NCBI GenBank assembly: GCA_964408945.1
Contig: CAYPBJ010000033.1
Coordinates: 1 to 24,756 of the forward strand
From: VMCP01 sp964408945
GTDB taxonomy: Bacteria; Bacteroidota; Bacteroidia; NS11-12g; UBA955
Direction: 5' to 3'
DNA: 24,756 nucleotides
Part shown: positions 9,801 to 17,512 of the stretch, piece by piece
How the letters are laid out: the number at the start of each line of letters is the position of its first letter
Numbering within the stretch: position 1 is the first letter of the stretch
Notes under the pieces: model-generated
The model's input: the letters and a program-made list of their open reading frames with translations, nothing else
The model's database searches: none
Told to the model about the DNA's origin: nothing
Translations under genes and position numbers: made by a program

Positions 9801-11156
9801 GAAAACAAAACTGCGGTTGTGGTATTGGGTCGTTCAGGTGAGATCAGAATTTTGGATCCAAAATTGAAAACAGTGATCACTACTTACAACATTCCTTATG
9901 GTGCTGAGTTGATGGTTAAAGAAGGTCAAAAGGTGAAGAAATCAGATTTGCTGTGTACTTGGGATCCATTTAACACCTTGATTATATCTGACATTACCGG
10001 TAAGGTTGAGTTTGATAATATCATTGAAGGTATTAACATGCGTGAAGAAGGTGATGAGCAAACCGGTCTATCTGAAATGGTTATTACTGAATCTAAAGAT
10101 AAAACAAAGGTTCCAGTATTCCGTGTAGAAGACGGTGAAGGCAATATCAAAACTTTCAACTTGCCTGTTAAATCTATCTTGGTTGCAAAGAATGGTCAAA
10201 CCGTTAAAGCCGGAGATATTTTGGCAAAAATGCCACGTTCTGCTACCCGTACTCGAGATATCACAGGTGGTCTTCCACGTGTAACTGAGTTGTTTGAAGC
10301 TCGTAACCCATCAAACCCAGCAGTAGTTGCTGAAACCGACGGTGTTGTTACTTATGGTGTTTCAAAGCGCGGTAACCAAGAAATCATCATCACCTCTAAA
10401 GACGGTGAAGTGAAGCATTACCAAGTATCATTGTCAAAGCATATCCTTGTTCACGATGGTGACTATGTGCGTGCAGGTCAACCTTTATCTGATGGAGCAA
10501 TCACTCCTCAAGATATTCTTCGTGTAGAAGGACCAGCAGCCGTTCAACGTTACGTATTGAATGGAATCCAAGAGGTTTATAACCTTCAGGGTGTAAAAAT
10601 CAACGACAAGCATATTGAAGTAATCGTTCGTCAGATGATGCAGAAAATGGAAGTGGTTGATCCAGGTGATACCCGTTTCTTGGAAGCAGAAGCCGTTGAT
10701 AAATGGACTTTGCAAAAAGAAAACGACTGGATTTACGACAAGAAATTTGTAACTGATTCTGGTGAAAGTGATGTTATGCATGCTGGACAGATTGTTAGTT
10801 TGAAAGAACTACGTCAAGAAAACAGTGCATTGCGTCGTCAAGATAAGCGTTTGGTTGAATTCCGTGATGCGGTTCCTGCTACTGCTACTCCTATATTGCA
10901 AGGTATTACCAAAGCATCTTTGGGTACTCAAAGCTTTATGAGTGCAGCATCGTTCCAGGAAACTACCAAGGTGTTGAACGAAGCAGCAATATCTGGTAAA
11001 GTAGATGAATTGAAAGGTCTAAAAGAAAACGTAATTGTTGGACATTTGATTCCTGCCGGAACAGGTATGAGAGCTATACAGAACGTTGTAACTGGATCTC
11101 GTGATGAATACGATCGTTTGATGGCCTCTAAAATGGCTGTTGAAGACGAAGATTAA
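6852..11156 (+). CDS. rpoC: DNA-directed RNA polymerase subunit beta'
   Basis: Catalytic large subunit of RNA polymerase. The protein has 1434 residues, usual for Bacteroidota. The N-terminal zinc site is C67, C69, C82 and C85. The invariant NADFDGDQ motif holds the catalytic magnesium ligands D473, D475 and D477. A second zinc site is C821 with C895, C902 and C905 (CETLGGVCSRCYG). The trigger-loop residues R940 and H943 lie in LRTFHTGG. All key residues are intact. It begins 19 nt after rpoB behind an A/G-rich leader (AAAGAAAGAAA) and is cotranscribed with it. A strong hairpin follows the stop codon. Confidence 0.98.
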   Translation: MQLQKKNQKIGSNFSKVRISLSSPEIILRRSFGEVVKPETINYRSYKPEMGGLFCERIFGPIKDYECHCGKYKRIRYKGIVCDRCGVEVTEKKVRRERMGHINLVVPVAHIWYFRSLPNKIGYLLGIPTKKLDMVVYYERYVVIQPGIATNVNNLDLLSEEEYLDILDSLPKENQMLEDSDPNKFIAKMGAEALEDLLKRVNLDTLSYDLRIQAATETSQQRKQEALKRLKVIESFRSAQKTGENRPEWMIMRMLPVIPPELRPLVPLEGGRFATSDLNDLYRRVIIRNNRLKRLVEIKAPDVILRNEKRMLQEAVDSLLDNTRRASAVKSEGNRPLKSLSDMLKGKQGRFRQNLLGKRVDYSGRSVIVVGPTLKLNECGLPKNMAAELFKPFIIRKLIERGIVKTVKTAKKIVEKKDPVIWDILENILKGHPVLLNRAPTLHRLGIQSFQPKLVEGKAIQLHPLVCAGFNADFDGDQMAVHVPLGNAAIAEAQLLMLASHNILNPANGSPITVPSQDMILGLYYITKQRKSTPEHPVVGEGLTFYGAEEVIIAYNEGKAELHALIKCRVKVRENGELKWKLIDTSVGRVLFNQVVPEQVGFINELLKKKNLRDIIAEVIRISGVAAAADFLDDIKNLGFHYAFRGGLSFNLSNVKIPTEKEELVNKAMEEVREIQSNADMGFITNNERYNQVIDLWTRVNNQLAKVLINELQNDDQGFNPIYMMLDSGARGSKEQIRQLGGMRGLMAKPQKNSNSGSGDTIENPIISNFKEGLNVLEYFVSTHGARKGLADTALKTADAGYLTRRLHDVAQDVVIVEADCGTLRGINMTAILTNDEITESLYDRILGRTALDDVYHPETGEKLIAAGHEINEEGATAIEAAGIEEVEIRSVLTCETLGGVCSRCYGRNLATGRMVQRGEAVGVIAAQSIGEPGTQLTLRTFHTGGAALNIAAENTMDTKYEGVVSFDGMRTVEKETIDNNTGENKTAVVVLGRSGEIRILDPKLKTVITTYNIPYGAELMVKEGQKVKKSDLLCTWDPFNTLIISDITGKVEFDNIIEGINMREEGDEQTGLSEMVITESKDKTKVPVFRVEDGEGNIKTFNLPVKSILVAKNGQTVKAGDILAKMPRSATRTRDITGGLPRVTELFEARNPSNPAVVAETDGVVTYGVSKRGNQEIIITSKDGEVKHYQVSLSKHILVHDGDYVRAGQPLSDGAITPQDILRVEGPAAVQRYVLNGIQEVYNLQGVKINDKHIEVIVRQMMQKMEVVDPGDTRFLEAEAVDKWTLQKENDWIYDKKFVTDSGESDVMHAGQIVSLKELRQENSALRRQDKRLVEFRDAVPATATPILQGITKASLGTQSFMSAASFQETTKVLNEAAISGKVDELKGLKENVIVGHLIPAGTGMRAIQNVVTGSRDEYDRLMASKMAVEDED

Positions 11157-11176
11157 TAATCGTTCCTAACCAAATA

Positions 11177-11212
11177 AAAAGGCCACCTCAATAGGGTGGC
11201 CTTTTCTTTTTT
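11177..11212. terminator. Bidirectional intrinsic terminator between rpoC and the ABC exporter gene
   Basis: A perfect 11-bp stem pairs 11177-11187 (AAAAGGCCACC) with 11195-11205 (GGTGGCCTTTT) across a 7-nt loop. On the plus strand the stem runs straight into a T-rich tract (CTTTTTTG). On the minus strand the opposite arm ends in TTTTT followed by ATTTGG. It lies 21 nt after the rpoC stop and about 20 nt beyond the stop of the convergent exporter gene, so it can end both transcripts. Confidence 0.9.
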
Positions 11213-11232
11213 GTATAAAAATTGGGTTGATT

Positions 11233-12987
11233 CTACTTGTGAGAAATTTGGGTTTCGTATAGTTGTTTGTAATGTCCGTCTTGAGCCAGTAATTCTGCTG
11301 GAGTCCCTATTTCAACAATGTTGCCCGATTCAACAACCATGATTTGGTTGCAATGTTTGATGGTACTCAATCGGTGCGCAATGACCACAGCCGTTCTGTT
11401 TTTCAATAACAGTTCAATGGCTTTTTGAATCAACGATTCAGATTGTGAATCAATGGAACTAGTGGCCTCATCTAAAATAATGATGTCTGGATCTACAGCC
11501 AAAGCTCTGAGGAATGAAATCAATTGTCGTTGTCCTTGAGAAAGTGACAGTCCCCTTTCCATGACATTGAAATCAAGGGCTCCGGGCAGATTTTTAATGA
11601 AATCCCAAGCTCCAATTTCTTCGGCGATGGATTGGAATTTTTGTTGATGAAGATTTTCCTGTTTCAAACTTAAGTTTGATTCAATGGAGCCGCTGAACAA
11701 GAAAACATCTTGTAGTACAAATGCTATTCTCTTTCTTAAAGAGGGAAGGTGGTAGTTTTGAACTTCTTGATCATCAATTAAAATTTGTCCTTTTTCATGT
11801 TGGTAATTGTAGGTGATTAAATTGGCTATGGATGTTTTTCCAGATCCCGTAGAGCCAATGATTGCCAAAGATTTTCCCGGTTCTAAAAGAAAAGAAACAT
11901 CTTTGAGAATCCAATGATTTTCTGACTGATTGTATCTGAACCAAACGCTTTTAAATTCAATTTTTCCGTTGAGTTTTTGGGGGATTATTTCACCGTAATG
12001 TTCTTGGTTTTCGGTAGCATCGAGCAGATTGAAAATGCGCTCTGCTGCTACAATGCCCATTTGAATGTTGTTGAATCTATCTGCAATTGCTCTGACAGGT
12101 CTAAAGAACAAATTAATGAACATGATAAATGCAGTTACCTCGCCGAGTTGCAGATTTTTTTCGAAGATTTGAATGCTTCCGTAAGAGATGATGATGGCAA
12201 AAGATAGAGCTACCAAGACTTCCACCATGGGAAAAAAGACCGAATAATAGAATATACTCTTGAAGTTAGCATCTCTGTGTTTCCTATTGATGTTTTTGAA
12301 TTTGGAATATTCTGATTTTTGCTGATTGAACAATTGAATGACTCCCATGCCTGTAATTCGTTCCTGAAGGAATGCATTCAATGCGGCTACCTGATTTCTA
12401 ACCTCTTGGAAGGTGTCACGCGTTCCCTTCCGGAAGTAGTTGCCTGCCCAAATCAAAAGGGGAATAACGGTTAGTGTGAGCAGAGTCAACTTACAATTAA
12501 TTAAAAACATGCAGAAGAGTATAGCTACAATTTGTACCAAATCTCCCAAAATGGTGATGATACCTGAAGAAAATAAGTCGGTAATGGTTTGTACATCGGT
12601 GATGGAGCGAGTGACTGCAGTACCAACGGGAGTTTTGTCAAAAAAAGAAAGCTTCAAATGGGTCAAGTGATCATAAATGTATTGCCTCAATTTTAAAATG
12701 ATGGACTGGGCGATTTTTTCAGACAGGTAAGAATTGTAAAATGCAATTATCGTTTGTGCTATGAGCCAAATCAAGAGTATCAATGCCCATAGCTCTAGTT
12801 GATTGAAGTGCCGAGCCATGATCACGTGATCTATGATGTATTGGTATAAGTTGGGTTGTAATGCGGTTAATAAGCTTTGAACCACAGTAAGAAATGCGGC
12901 AAATAGTATGGCTGAGCGTTGGAAATCGGCGATTTTTAAGAGTCTAATGAACAGATGCCAGTGATTGGTGGTTTGTTTGTTTGCCAT
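11233..12987 (-). CDS. ABC exporter half-transporter (fused permease and ATPase)
   Basis: Type IV (MsbA/YheI-like) ABC exporter; it should work as a homodimer or heterodimer in the inner membrane. The substrate is unknown; lipid or drug export is the usual guess. The protein has 584 residues from the ATG at 12987. A TTG seven codons earlier (13008) is in frame but lies inside a possible promoter box, so I prefer the ATG. About six membrane segments occupy residues 20-300. The ATPase domain has Walker A GSTGSGKT (378-385), Q-loop Gln426, signature LSQGQ (482-486), Walker B IIILDE with D506 and E507, and switch His538. All catalytic residues are present. No second half-transporter is adjacent. 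It converges on rpoC and diverges from the deoxynucleoside kinase gene. Confidence 0.93.
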   Translation of the reverse strand: MANKQTTNHWHLFIRLLKIADFQRSAILFAAFLTVVQSLLTALQPNLYQYIIDHVIMARHFNQLELWALILLIWLIAQTIIAFYNSYLSEKIAQSIILKLRQYIYDHLTHLKLSFFDKTPVGTAVTRSITDVQTITDLFSSGIITILGDLVQIVAILFCMFLINCKLTLLTLTVIPLLIWAGNYFRKGTRDTFQEVRNQVAALNAFLQERITGMGVIQLFNQQKSEYSKFKNINRKHRDANFKSIFYYSVFFPMVEVLVALSFAIIISYGSIQIFEKNLQLGEVTAFIMFINLFFRPVRAIADRFNNIQMGIVAAERIFNLLDATENQEHYGEIIPQKLNGKIEFKSVWFRYNQSENHWILKDVSFLLEPGKSLAIIGSTGSGKTSIANLITYNYQHEKGQILIDDQEVQNYHLPSLRKRIAFVLQDVFLFSGSIESNLSLKQENLHQQKFQSIAEEIGAWDFIKNLPGALDFNVMERGLSLSQGQRQLISFLRALAVDPDIIILDEATSSIDSQSESLIQKAIELLLKNRTAVVIAHRLSTIKHCNQIMVVESGNIVEIGTPAELLAQDGHYKQLYETQISHK

Positions 12988-13005
12988 TTTATTGGAAAGA
13001 AGTTG

Positions 13006-13013
13006 CAAAGGTC
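13006..13013 (-). promoter_or_regulatory. Possible -7 box for the ABC exporter gene
   Basis: On the minus strand the sequence is GACCTTTG, one mismatch from the Bacteroidota -7 consensus TAnnTTTG, 18 nt before the ATG at 12987. No convincing -33 TTG lies at the right distance, so this is tentative. Confidence 0.35.
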
Positions 13014-13090
13014 GGATTTGTATAGTGTAACCGTGATTTTGTGTAAAACTTTTATTGCCTTAAAATGCCAAAACCCTCGTTTTCATGGTT

Positions 13091-13098
13091 TAATATTG
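13091..13098 (+). promoter_or_regulatory. Possible -7 box for the deoxynucleoside kinase operon
   Basis: TAATATTG differs at one position from TAnnTTTG and ends 4 nt before the ATG at 13103, the same geometry as the boxes at 18328 and 19694. The nearest upstream TTG (13055) is about 33 nt away, too far for a standard -33 element. If it is used, the transcript would be essentially leaderless. Confidence 0.3.
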
Positions 13099-13102
13099 CA
13101 CT

Positions 13103-13723
13103 ATGGCAAGACATATTGCTATTGCAGGAAATATCGGAGCAGGGAAGACAACCCTTACAAATCTTTTAGCCAAACATTACGATTGGGAAGTTCATCTTGA
13201 AGATATGGATGATAATCCGTATATATCTGATTTTTACGAAGATATGCAGCGCTGGAGTTTTAATCTTCAGGTGTATTTCTTAAATACCCGCTGGCAGAGA
13301 ATTCAAGAAATTAGGAACGGCAAGAAAACCGTGATTCAAGATAGAACCATCTACGAAGATGCCAATATTTTTGCCCCGAATCTGCATTCGATGGGGTTGA
13401 TGAGTACCCGCGACTTTGAAAATTACAGCCGTTTGTATGAGAATATCAAAGAGCAAATTCAAGCCCCTGATTTATTGATTTACCTCAGAGCTGGAATTCC
13501 TAAATTGGTAGATCAAATTCAAATGAGAGGCCGTGATTACGAAGATGCCATTCGTTTGGATTATTTGAAACGACTCAATGAGAGATACGAAGCTTGGATT
13601 TCTGATTACAAATTGGGCCCTTTGTTGATTTTTAATGTCGATGACATGAATTTCCAAGACAATCCCGAAGATTTGGCCAAAATCATCAACCAAGTGGAAA
13701 GTACAATCAATGGATTGTTCTAA
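13103..13723 (+). CDS. Deoxynucleoside kinase (dNK/dGK-dAK family)
   Basis: Phosphorylates deoxynucleosides to 5'-monophosphates using ATP, the first step of deoxynucleoside salvage in the cytoplasm. The protein has 206 residues, the usual bacterial size. P-loop GNIGAGKTT is at 9-17. The D80-R81-T82 motif (QDRTIYEDA, the family's D/E-R-S/T element) is followed by E85 and D86. The arginine-rich lid is RGRDYE with R142 and R144. Substrate choice (dA, dG, dC or dT) cannot be read reliably from these motifs; purine preference is common in this bacterial subgroup. The ATG is supported by the P-loop position. The next gene begins 5 nt after the stop. Confidence 0.92.
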   Translation: MARHIAIAGNIGAGKTTLTNLLAKHYDWEVHLEDMDDNPYISDFYEDMQRWSFNLQVYFLNTRWQRIQEIRNGKKTVIQDRTIYEDANIFAPNLHSMGLMSTRDFENYSRLYENIKEQIQAPDLLIYLRAGIPKLVDQIQMRGRDYEDAIRLDYLKRLNERYEAWISDYKLGPLLIFNVDDMNFQDNPEDLAKIINQVESTINGLF

Positions 13724-13728
13724 TGTAA

Positions 13729-15705
13729 ATGGCATTTAAACATCCTGAATTTCTCTGGGGATTTTTACTGCTGCTGATCCCAATTGCGGTTCATCTTTTG
13801 CAGTTTAGAAAGAGAAAGAAAATTCTCTTTCCCGGGGTTTCTCGATTGTTTAAGGCATTACAAGTAAGTCAAAAACAACGCAATATTCGCTTTTGGTTGT
13901 TGTTGACTTTAAGGTCGTTGTTCATCTCGATACTGGTGCTGGCCTTTGCGCAGCCCTATATCCCCCAAAATTCAAAAACTCAAAGTACTCGTTGGATTGT
14001 CATTTATGATCAGTCACCCAGTATGTTTTTGACCAATAAAGCAGGTGAAACTGCACATCAACAAGCCCAAAACGTTTTGCAAGAATGGTTAAAATCAGGG
14101 CACAATCAGGAGAGTTTTGCTTTGGTAACGGGCATAGGTTCGGAAGGGTGGATAGATGCTAATCAACTCAGGGAGTTACTGGGTAGAATTGAAGAGAATG
14201 CAAGACCTAGATCTATTAAAGAATTGTTGGGAAAGGCTCAAGCGTGGTATTTTAGGGCAAAAGAGGATGGTTTTTCACCACAAATATTGGTGGTGAGTGA
14301 TTTTCAAGCTGATTTTTTACAGGCTCAGGTTTCCAGTGAACTGCTAAGTGCATGTAGCTTTTTAGAAGTGGGTAGGCAGAAACTAGAAGAGGAGGAGTTT
14401 AATCTTTCTTTAGATTCAGTTTACTTAAATAAGGATAGAACAGGTCTAAAGGCACAGGTTTCTTTGAATAGCCCGCAAGCAATTCAGGTGCTTACAAACG
14501 TGAGTTTATGGGCAAATGGTGTAATTAAAGCGCAAAAAAGCATTCAATTCAGTGAAAATGACTTTCAATCTGAATCAGCCGGTGCAATCAAAGAAGTTGA
14601 ATTCAATTTGAATGGATTAAAATTAGATTCATTCAGGGTTGCTTTGAGTGGAGATCAGTTTTTGGCAGATAATCAATTGTATGGAGTTTTTTCTCCCAAT
14701 AGACGACAAAGAATTTATGTTGACCCACAATTTGAAGGGTTTAAGGATTTTGAACGGGTGATTTCTGTTCAACCGGAACGATTTGAATGGGTGAAAAGTG
14801 AACAGGAATCAGATTGGATTATTGTGCAGCTAGGCATCAATGATGTGAAAAAATATCAAGGCAATTCAAGCAGAATGGTCTTTCTGAGGGGTGGAAATAT
14901 CCCCAAAAATGCCCCGCAGAATTACTCAAGGCTCGAACCAGGTTTTTTGGAAACACCCCTTTTTGAAGGATTTTTAAAAACGGAATTGGATGATAAGACT
15001 CCACTTCCTGAGATTTTTGTAAATGATCAATGGAGCAAAGCGCTTTTGAAGGATTTTGATGCATTGATTCAAACGGAAACAAAGGAATCTGTGCTTTTTA
15101 AAAATGACCTATCAGATAGGATGGATTTTATTTGGGCGGCTTCATGGAATGACGGTTTGGCAAAGGTGCGAAACTCAGTGTGGTTTTTACCGCTGTTTTC
15201 GCAGTTGATTTATGGAAGTTCACCCAGCGGGGGACAGCTGTATGTGACTGAAAATGGAATTTTCGATTTGGATTCAAAATTAAATGTATCCATCGATAAG
15301 ACTTTGAATGTTTCGGCTGTAGGGGATACCTCAAATGCATGGGTGGCAAACATTCAAAATGGGGAACACGGTTTGGGGATTCAAATGGGCGATGAGATTC
15401 AACGTTCTGGGTTTTATAAATTGACAGGAGCCGGAGTTGAACAGGATTTTGCGGTGAATTTGCAGAATCATGAGTTTAAGAATAGCTCGAATGGAGGTGC
15501 TGCTCCGAATTTGAACTATTGGAGTGATCAAGGTGTGAGAATGATTCAATCAGAATTGGATTTATTTAAGAATCAATCTAAAGAAGAACTTTTTAGCTGG
15601 ACCCAATGGCTCTTATATTCAGCGTTGGCTTTGATCTTGGTTGAGTCTTTGGTGCTTTTTAATATGTTCCGAACAAAAATTGTAAATTCGCAGAAACAAG
15701 CATGA
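13729..15705 (+). CDS. BatA/VWA-domain membrane protein
   Basis: Bacteroidota-type membrane protein with an N-terminal BatA (aerotolerance regulator N-terminal) domain and a von Willebrand A-like domain; no biochemical function is established. The protein has 658 residues. The first hydrophobic segment (about 9-25) is followed by a basic patch (RKRKK), and a second segment is at about 55-75. The VWA domain then begins at about 88 and carries a MIDAS-type DxSxS motif (D94-S96-S98), suggesting a metal-dependent ligand contact on the periplasmic side. A long middle region has no motif I recognise. A final membrane span is at about 622-647 with a short basic tail. The last 4 nt overlap the next gene as ATGA, so translation is probably coupled. 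Confidence 0.82.
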   Translation: MAFKHPEFLWGFLLLLIPIAVHLLQFRKRKKILFPGVSRLFKALQVSQKQRNIRFWLLLTLRSLFISILVLAFAQPYIPQNSKTQSTRWIVIYDQSPSMFLTNKAGETAHQQAQNVLQEWLKSGHNQESFALVTGIGSEGWIDANQLRELLGRIEENARPRSIKELLGKAQAWYFRAKEDGFSPQILVVSDFQADFLQAQVSSELLSACSFLEVGRQKLEEEEFNLSLDSVYLNKDRTGLKAQVSLNSPQAIQVLTNVSLWANGVIKAQKSIQFSENDFQSESAGAIKEVEFNLNGLKLDSFRVALSGDQFLADNQLYGVFSPNRRQRIYVDPQFEGFKDFERVISVQPERFEWVKSEQESDWIIVQLGINDVKKYQGNSSRMVFLRGGNIPKNAPQNYSRLEPGFLETPLFEGFLKTELDDKTPLPEIFVNDQWSKALLKDFDALIQTETKESVLFKNDLSDRMDFIWAASWNDGLAKVRNSVWFLPLFSQLIYGSSPSGGQLYVTENGIFDLDSKLNVSIDKTLNVSAVGDTSNAWVANIQNGEHGLGIQMGDEIQRSGFYKLTGAGVEQDFAVNLQNHEFKNSSNGGAAPNLNYWSDQGVRMIQSELDLFKNQSKEELFSWTQWLLYSALALILVESLVLFNMFRTKIVNSQKQA

Positions 15706-16952
15706 ATTCCTCGGTGCTCATTCAAAGTGCTCTCTTGCACGATTTTAATCACCCTTTGAACGGTCAGAGAGTGAATATTTTGGTTGAAAATGGAGTGATT
15801 GCTCAGATTTCAACGTCCCCAATCAGTGCATCTGAAGGAGCAAGAATCATCGGTGGCGGTGATCTTTCTGTTTCCTTGGGATGGTTTGATGCCTACTCGT
15901 TTTTGCCAGATCCAGGTGAGCCCTGGAAGGAGTCTGTAGAAACGTTCTGTCAAGCCGCTTCGGCGGGTGGATTTACAGAGGTGGCGGCATTGTGCGGGTC
16001 GGATCCTCTTCCGGAGAAATCAGCATCGATTGAGTCTTTGTTGCAAAAATGGCAAAGTCAACCAGTGAAACTACACCCTTTAGGATTGGCATCAGAACAT
16101 GGAGAAGGCAAAGAGATGGCCGAAGTTTTTGAACTGTCGCAAGCCGGAAGCATTGGGGTAACCGATGGCATGGTGGGTGGCGCTACATTGAGTTTGAGAA
16201 GCCGATTGATGCAATACTGCCAATCACTGAGTATTCCGTATTTGCACATGGCTTACAACCCAAAATTGGTAACCAATGCAGAGGTTCACGAAGGTGAAAT
16301 TAGCGTAAATTTAGGTTTGAAAGGAATTCCTACGGCAAGTGAAACAGTAGAAGTTTTAGCGAGCATTGAAATGGCAAAATGGTTGGATGTACCCGTGGTG
16401 ATTTTGGGAGTGAGTTCCAAAGAATCGGTGGAGATCATCAGAAATGCCAAAGCTGCCGGAGTTAGAGTTTCTGCGGTAGTTCCAGCACTCAATTTATATG
16501 GTACAGACCATTTGGTTGGAGATTTTGATTCCAACTATAAGGTACTTCCGCCGTTGAGAACGGAGGAAGATAAAAAAGCCTTGATTCAAGGCTTGGTTGA
16601 GGGTGTTATTGATGGTATTTGTGCCAATCACACCCCAGAAGATGTAGAAAACAAGAAGTTGGAGTTCAATTATGCACGCTTTGGAGCTGCTACTTTTGAT
16701 GCCATGGCGCATGTGTTGTTGAGCGGTAAATCTCAAGAAGAAATGGCAGCCATTGTTGGTGCACTTACCTACGGAAACAGAAAAATTTACCATTTAGATA
16801 TGCCCAAAATGGAAGTGGGTGCAAAAGCCAATTTGACGGTGTTTGAAAAGGGGAATTTTGAATTGAATCAACCAAAAAGTAAGGCTTACAACGTGATACT
16901 CAAAGGGGAATCTTTGCAATTTAGAATTGCAGATGTCCTTTTAAATAAATAA
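15702..16952 (+). CDS. Dihydroorotase-family protein, predicted catalytically inactive (PyrC'-like)
   Basis: Amidohydrolase-superfamily protein of the dihydroorotase type, 416 residues, usual length. The overall pattern is preserved (GLKGIPTASE, YKVLPPLRTEEDK, DGICANHTPED), but the metal site is not. The HxH motif that binds zinc in active enzymes is Y65 and F67 (GWFDAYSF). The histidine of the ILHVS strand is G236. The catalytic aspartate of the TDHAPH motif is N309. It therefore should not cyclise carbamoyl-aspartate. Inactive PyrC' proteins are known in other bacteria as structural partners of aspartate transcarbamoylase, and similar His-less homologues occur in other Bacteroidota. A true dihydroorotase should exist elsewhere. 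The ATG overlaps the BatA gene stop; the stop overlaps the next start. Confidence 0.85.
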   Translation: MNSSVLIQSALLHDFNHPLNGQRVNILVENGVIAQISTSPISASEGARIIGGGDLSVSLGWFDAYSFLPDPGEPWKESVETFCQAASAGGFTEVAALCGSDPLPEKSASIESLLQKWQSQPVKLHPLGLASEHGEGKEMAEVFELSQAGSIGVTDGMVGGATLSLRSRLMQYCQSLSIPYLHMAYNPKLVTNAEVHEGEISVNLGLKGIPTASETVEVLASIEMAKWLDVPVVILGVSSKESVEIIRNAKAAGVRVSAVVPALNLYGTDHLVGDFDSNYKVLPPLRTEEDKKALIQGLVEGVIDGICANHTPEDVENKKLEFNYARFGAATFDAMAHVLLSGKSQEEMAAIVGALTYGNRKIYHLDMPKMEVGAKANLTVFEKGNFELNQPKSKAYNVILKGESLQFRIADVLLNK

Positions 16953-17512
16953 TGGTAATGGATAAAATTAAGAATTTCTTCAATAAACCTCGATACTTTC
17001 ACGGATTGCTGTCGGGACTTATCATCTTAGCTTCGAAGTTTGTGTTTTACACCACGCAGCACTGGGAATATGCTTTCAATCCGTCGTTTCCGTTTTTTAC
17101 GTTTCTTTTGATGTTGGGTGGAATTATCATGGCTTCAATTGCTGAGCGACAAATGCGTGAAACGTACCATTACAAACATGCACTAGCAACTGCAATGGGA
17201 GTGATTTTTGTGGCGGTTTTTGTGTCTGCATTAGCCGATCAGATTTTGTATTTACTCATAGATGGGTCATTGGCTGATCAAACCAAGGCCATCCAAATGG
17301 AGGTGTATATTGAAACATTGAAGACCAATCAGTTTATCAGTGAATCAACCAAAGATACTATGGTAGAAGAACTTCGGAAGTCGGTACCAGAATCATGGTT
17401 GACGTTCTTCAGCAATGTATTTAGCAAGACGTTTGTGAACGGATTTTTAGCGTTGATCATCGCGCTTTTTACCCGTGTTAGACAGCCCAAGAATCAATGG
17501 CTCAATGAATAA
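16952..17512 (+). CDS. DUF4199 family integral membrane protein
   Basis: Small inner-membrane protein of 186 residues, matching the Bacteroidota-specific DUF4199 family by its membrane layout and operon position. Function is unknown. Four hydrophobic segments are at about 17-35, 45-62, 78-102 and 160-178. A charged soluble loop (about 108-150) lies between the third and fourth. The ATG at 16952 overlaps the preceding stop codon (TAATG); a second ATG two codons later (16958) is equally possible. The 3' end overlaps the methyltransferase start by 8 nt, so it is part of the same operon. Assignment to DUF4199 is from memory of the family and not from a profile search. Confidence 0.72.
   Translation: MVMDKIKNFFNKPRYFHGLLSGLIILASKFVFYTTQHWEYAFNPSFPFFTFLLMLGGIIMASIAERQMRETYHYKHALATAMGVIFVAVFVSALADQILYLLIDGSLADQTKAIQMEVYIETLKTNQFISESTKDTMVEELRKSVPESWLTFFSNVFSKTFVNGFLALIIALFTRVRQPKNQWLNE

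Noticed and set aside
13008..13008. TTG at 13008 as the start of the ABC exporter
   Set aside because: It lies within a candidate -7 promoter box, and an ATG seven codons later gives a normal exporter N-terminus.
13033..13040. TGATTTTG in the divergent intergenic region as a plus-strand -7 box
   Set aside because: One mismatch, no -33 element at proper distance, and over 60 nt from the kinase ATG; not better than chance in an AT-rich spacer.
17475..17475. GTG at 17475 as the methyltransferase start
   Set aside because: It would add ten residues read from the out-of-frame end of the previous gene; the ATG at 17505 gives the usual short overlap.
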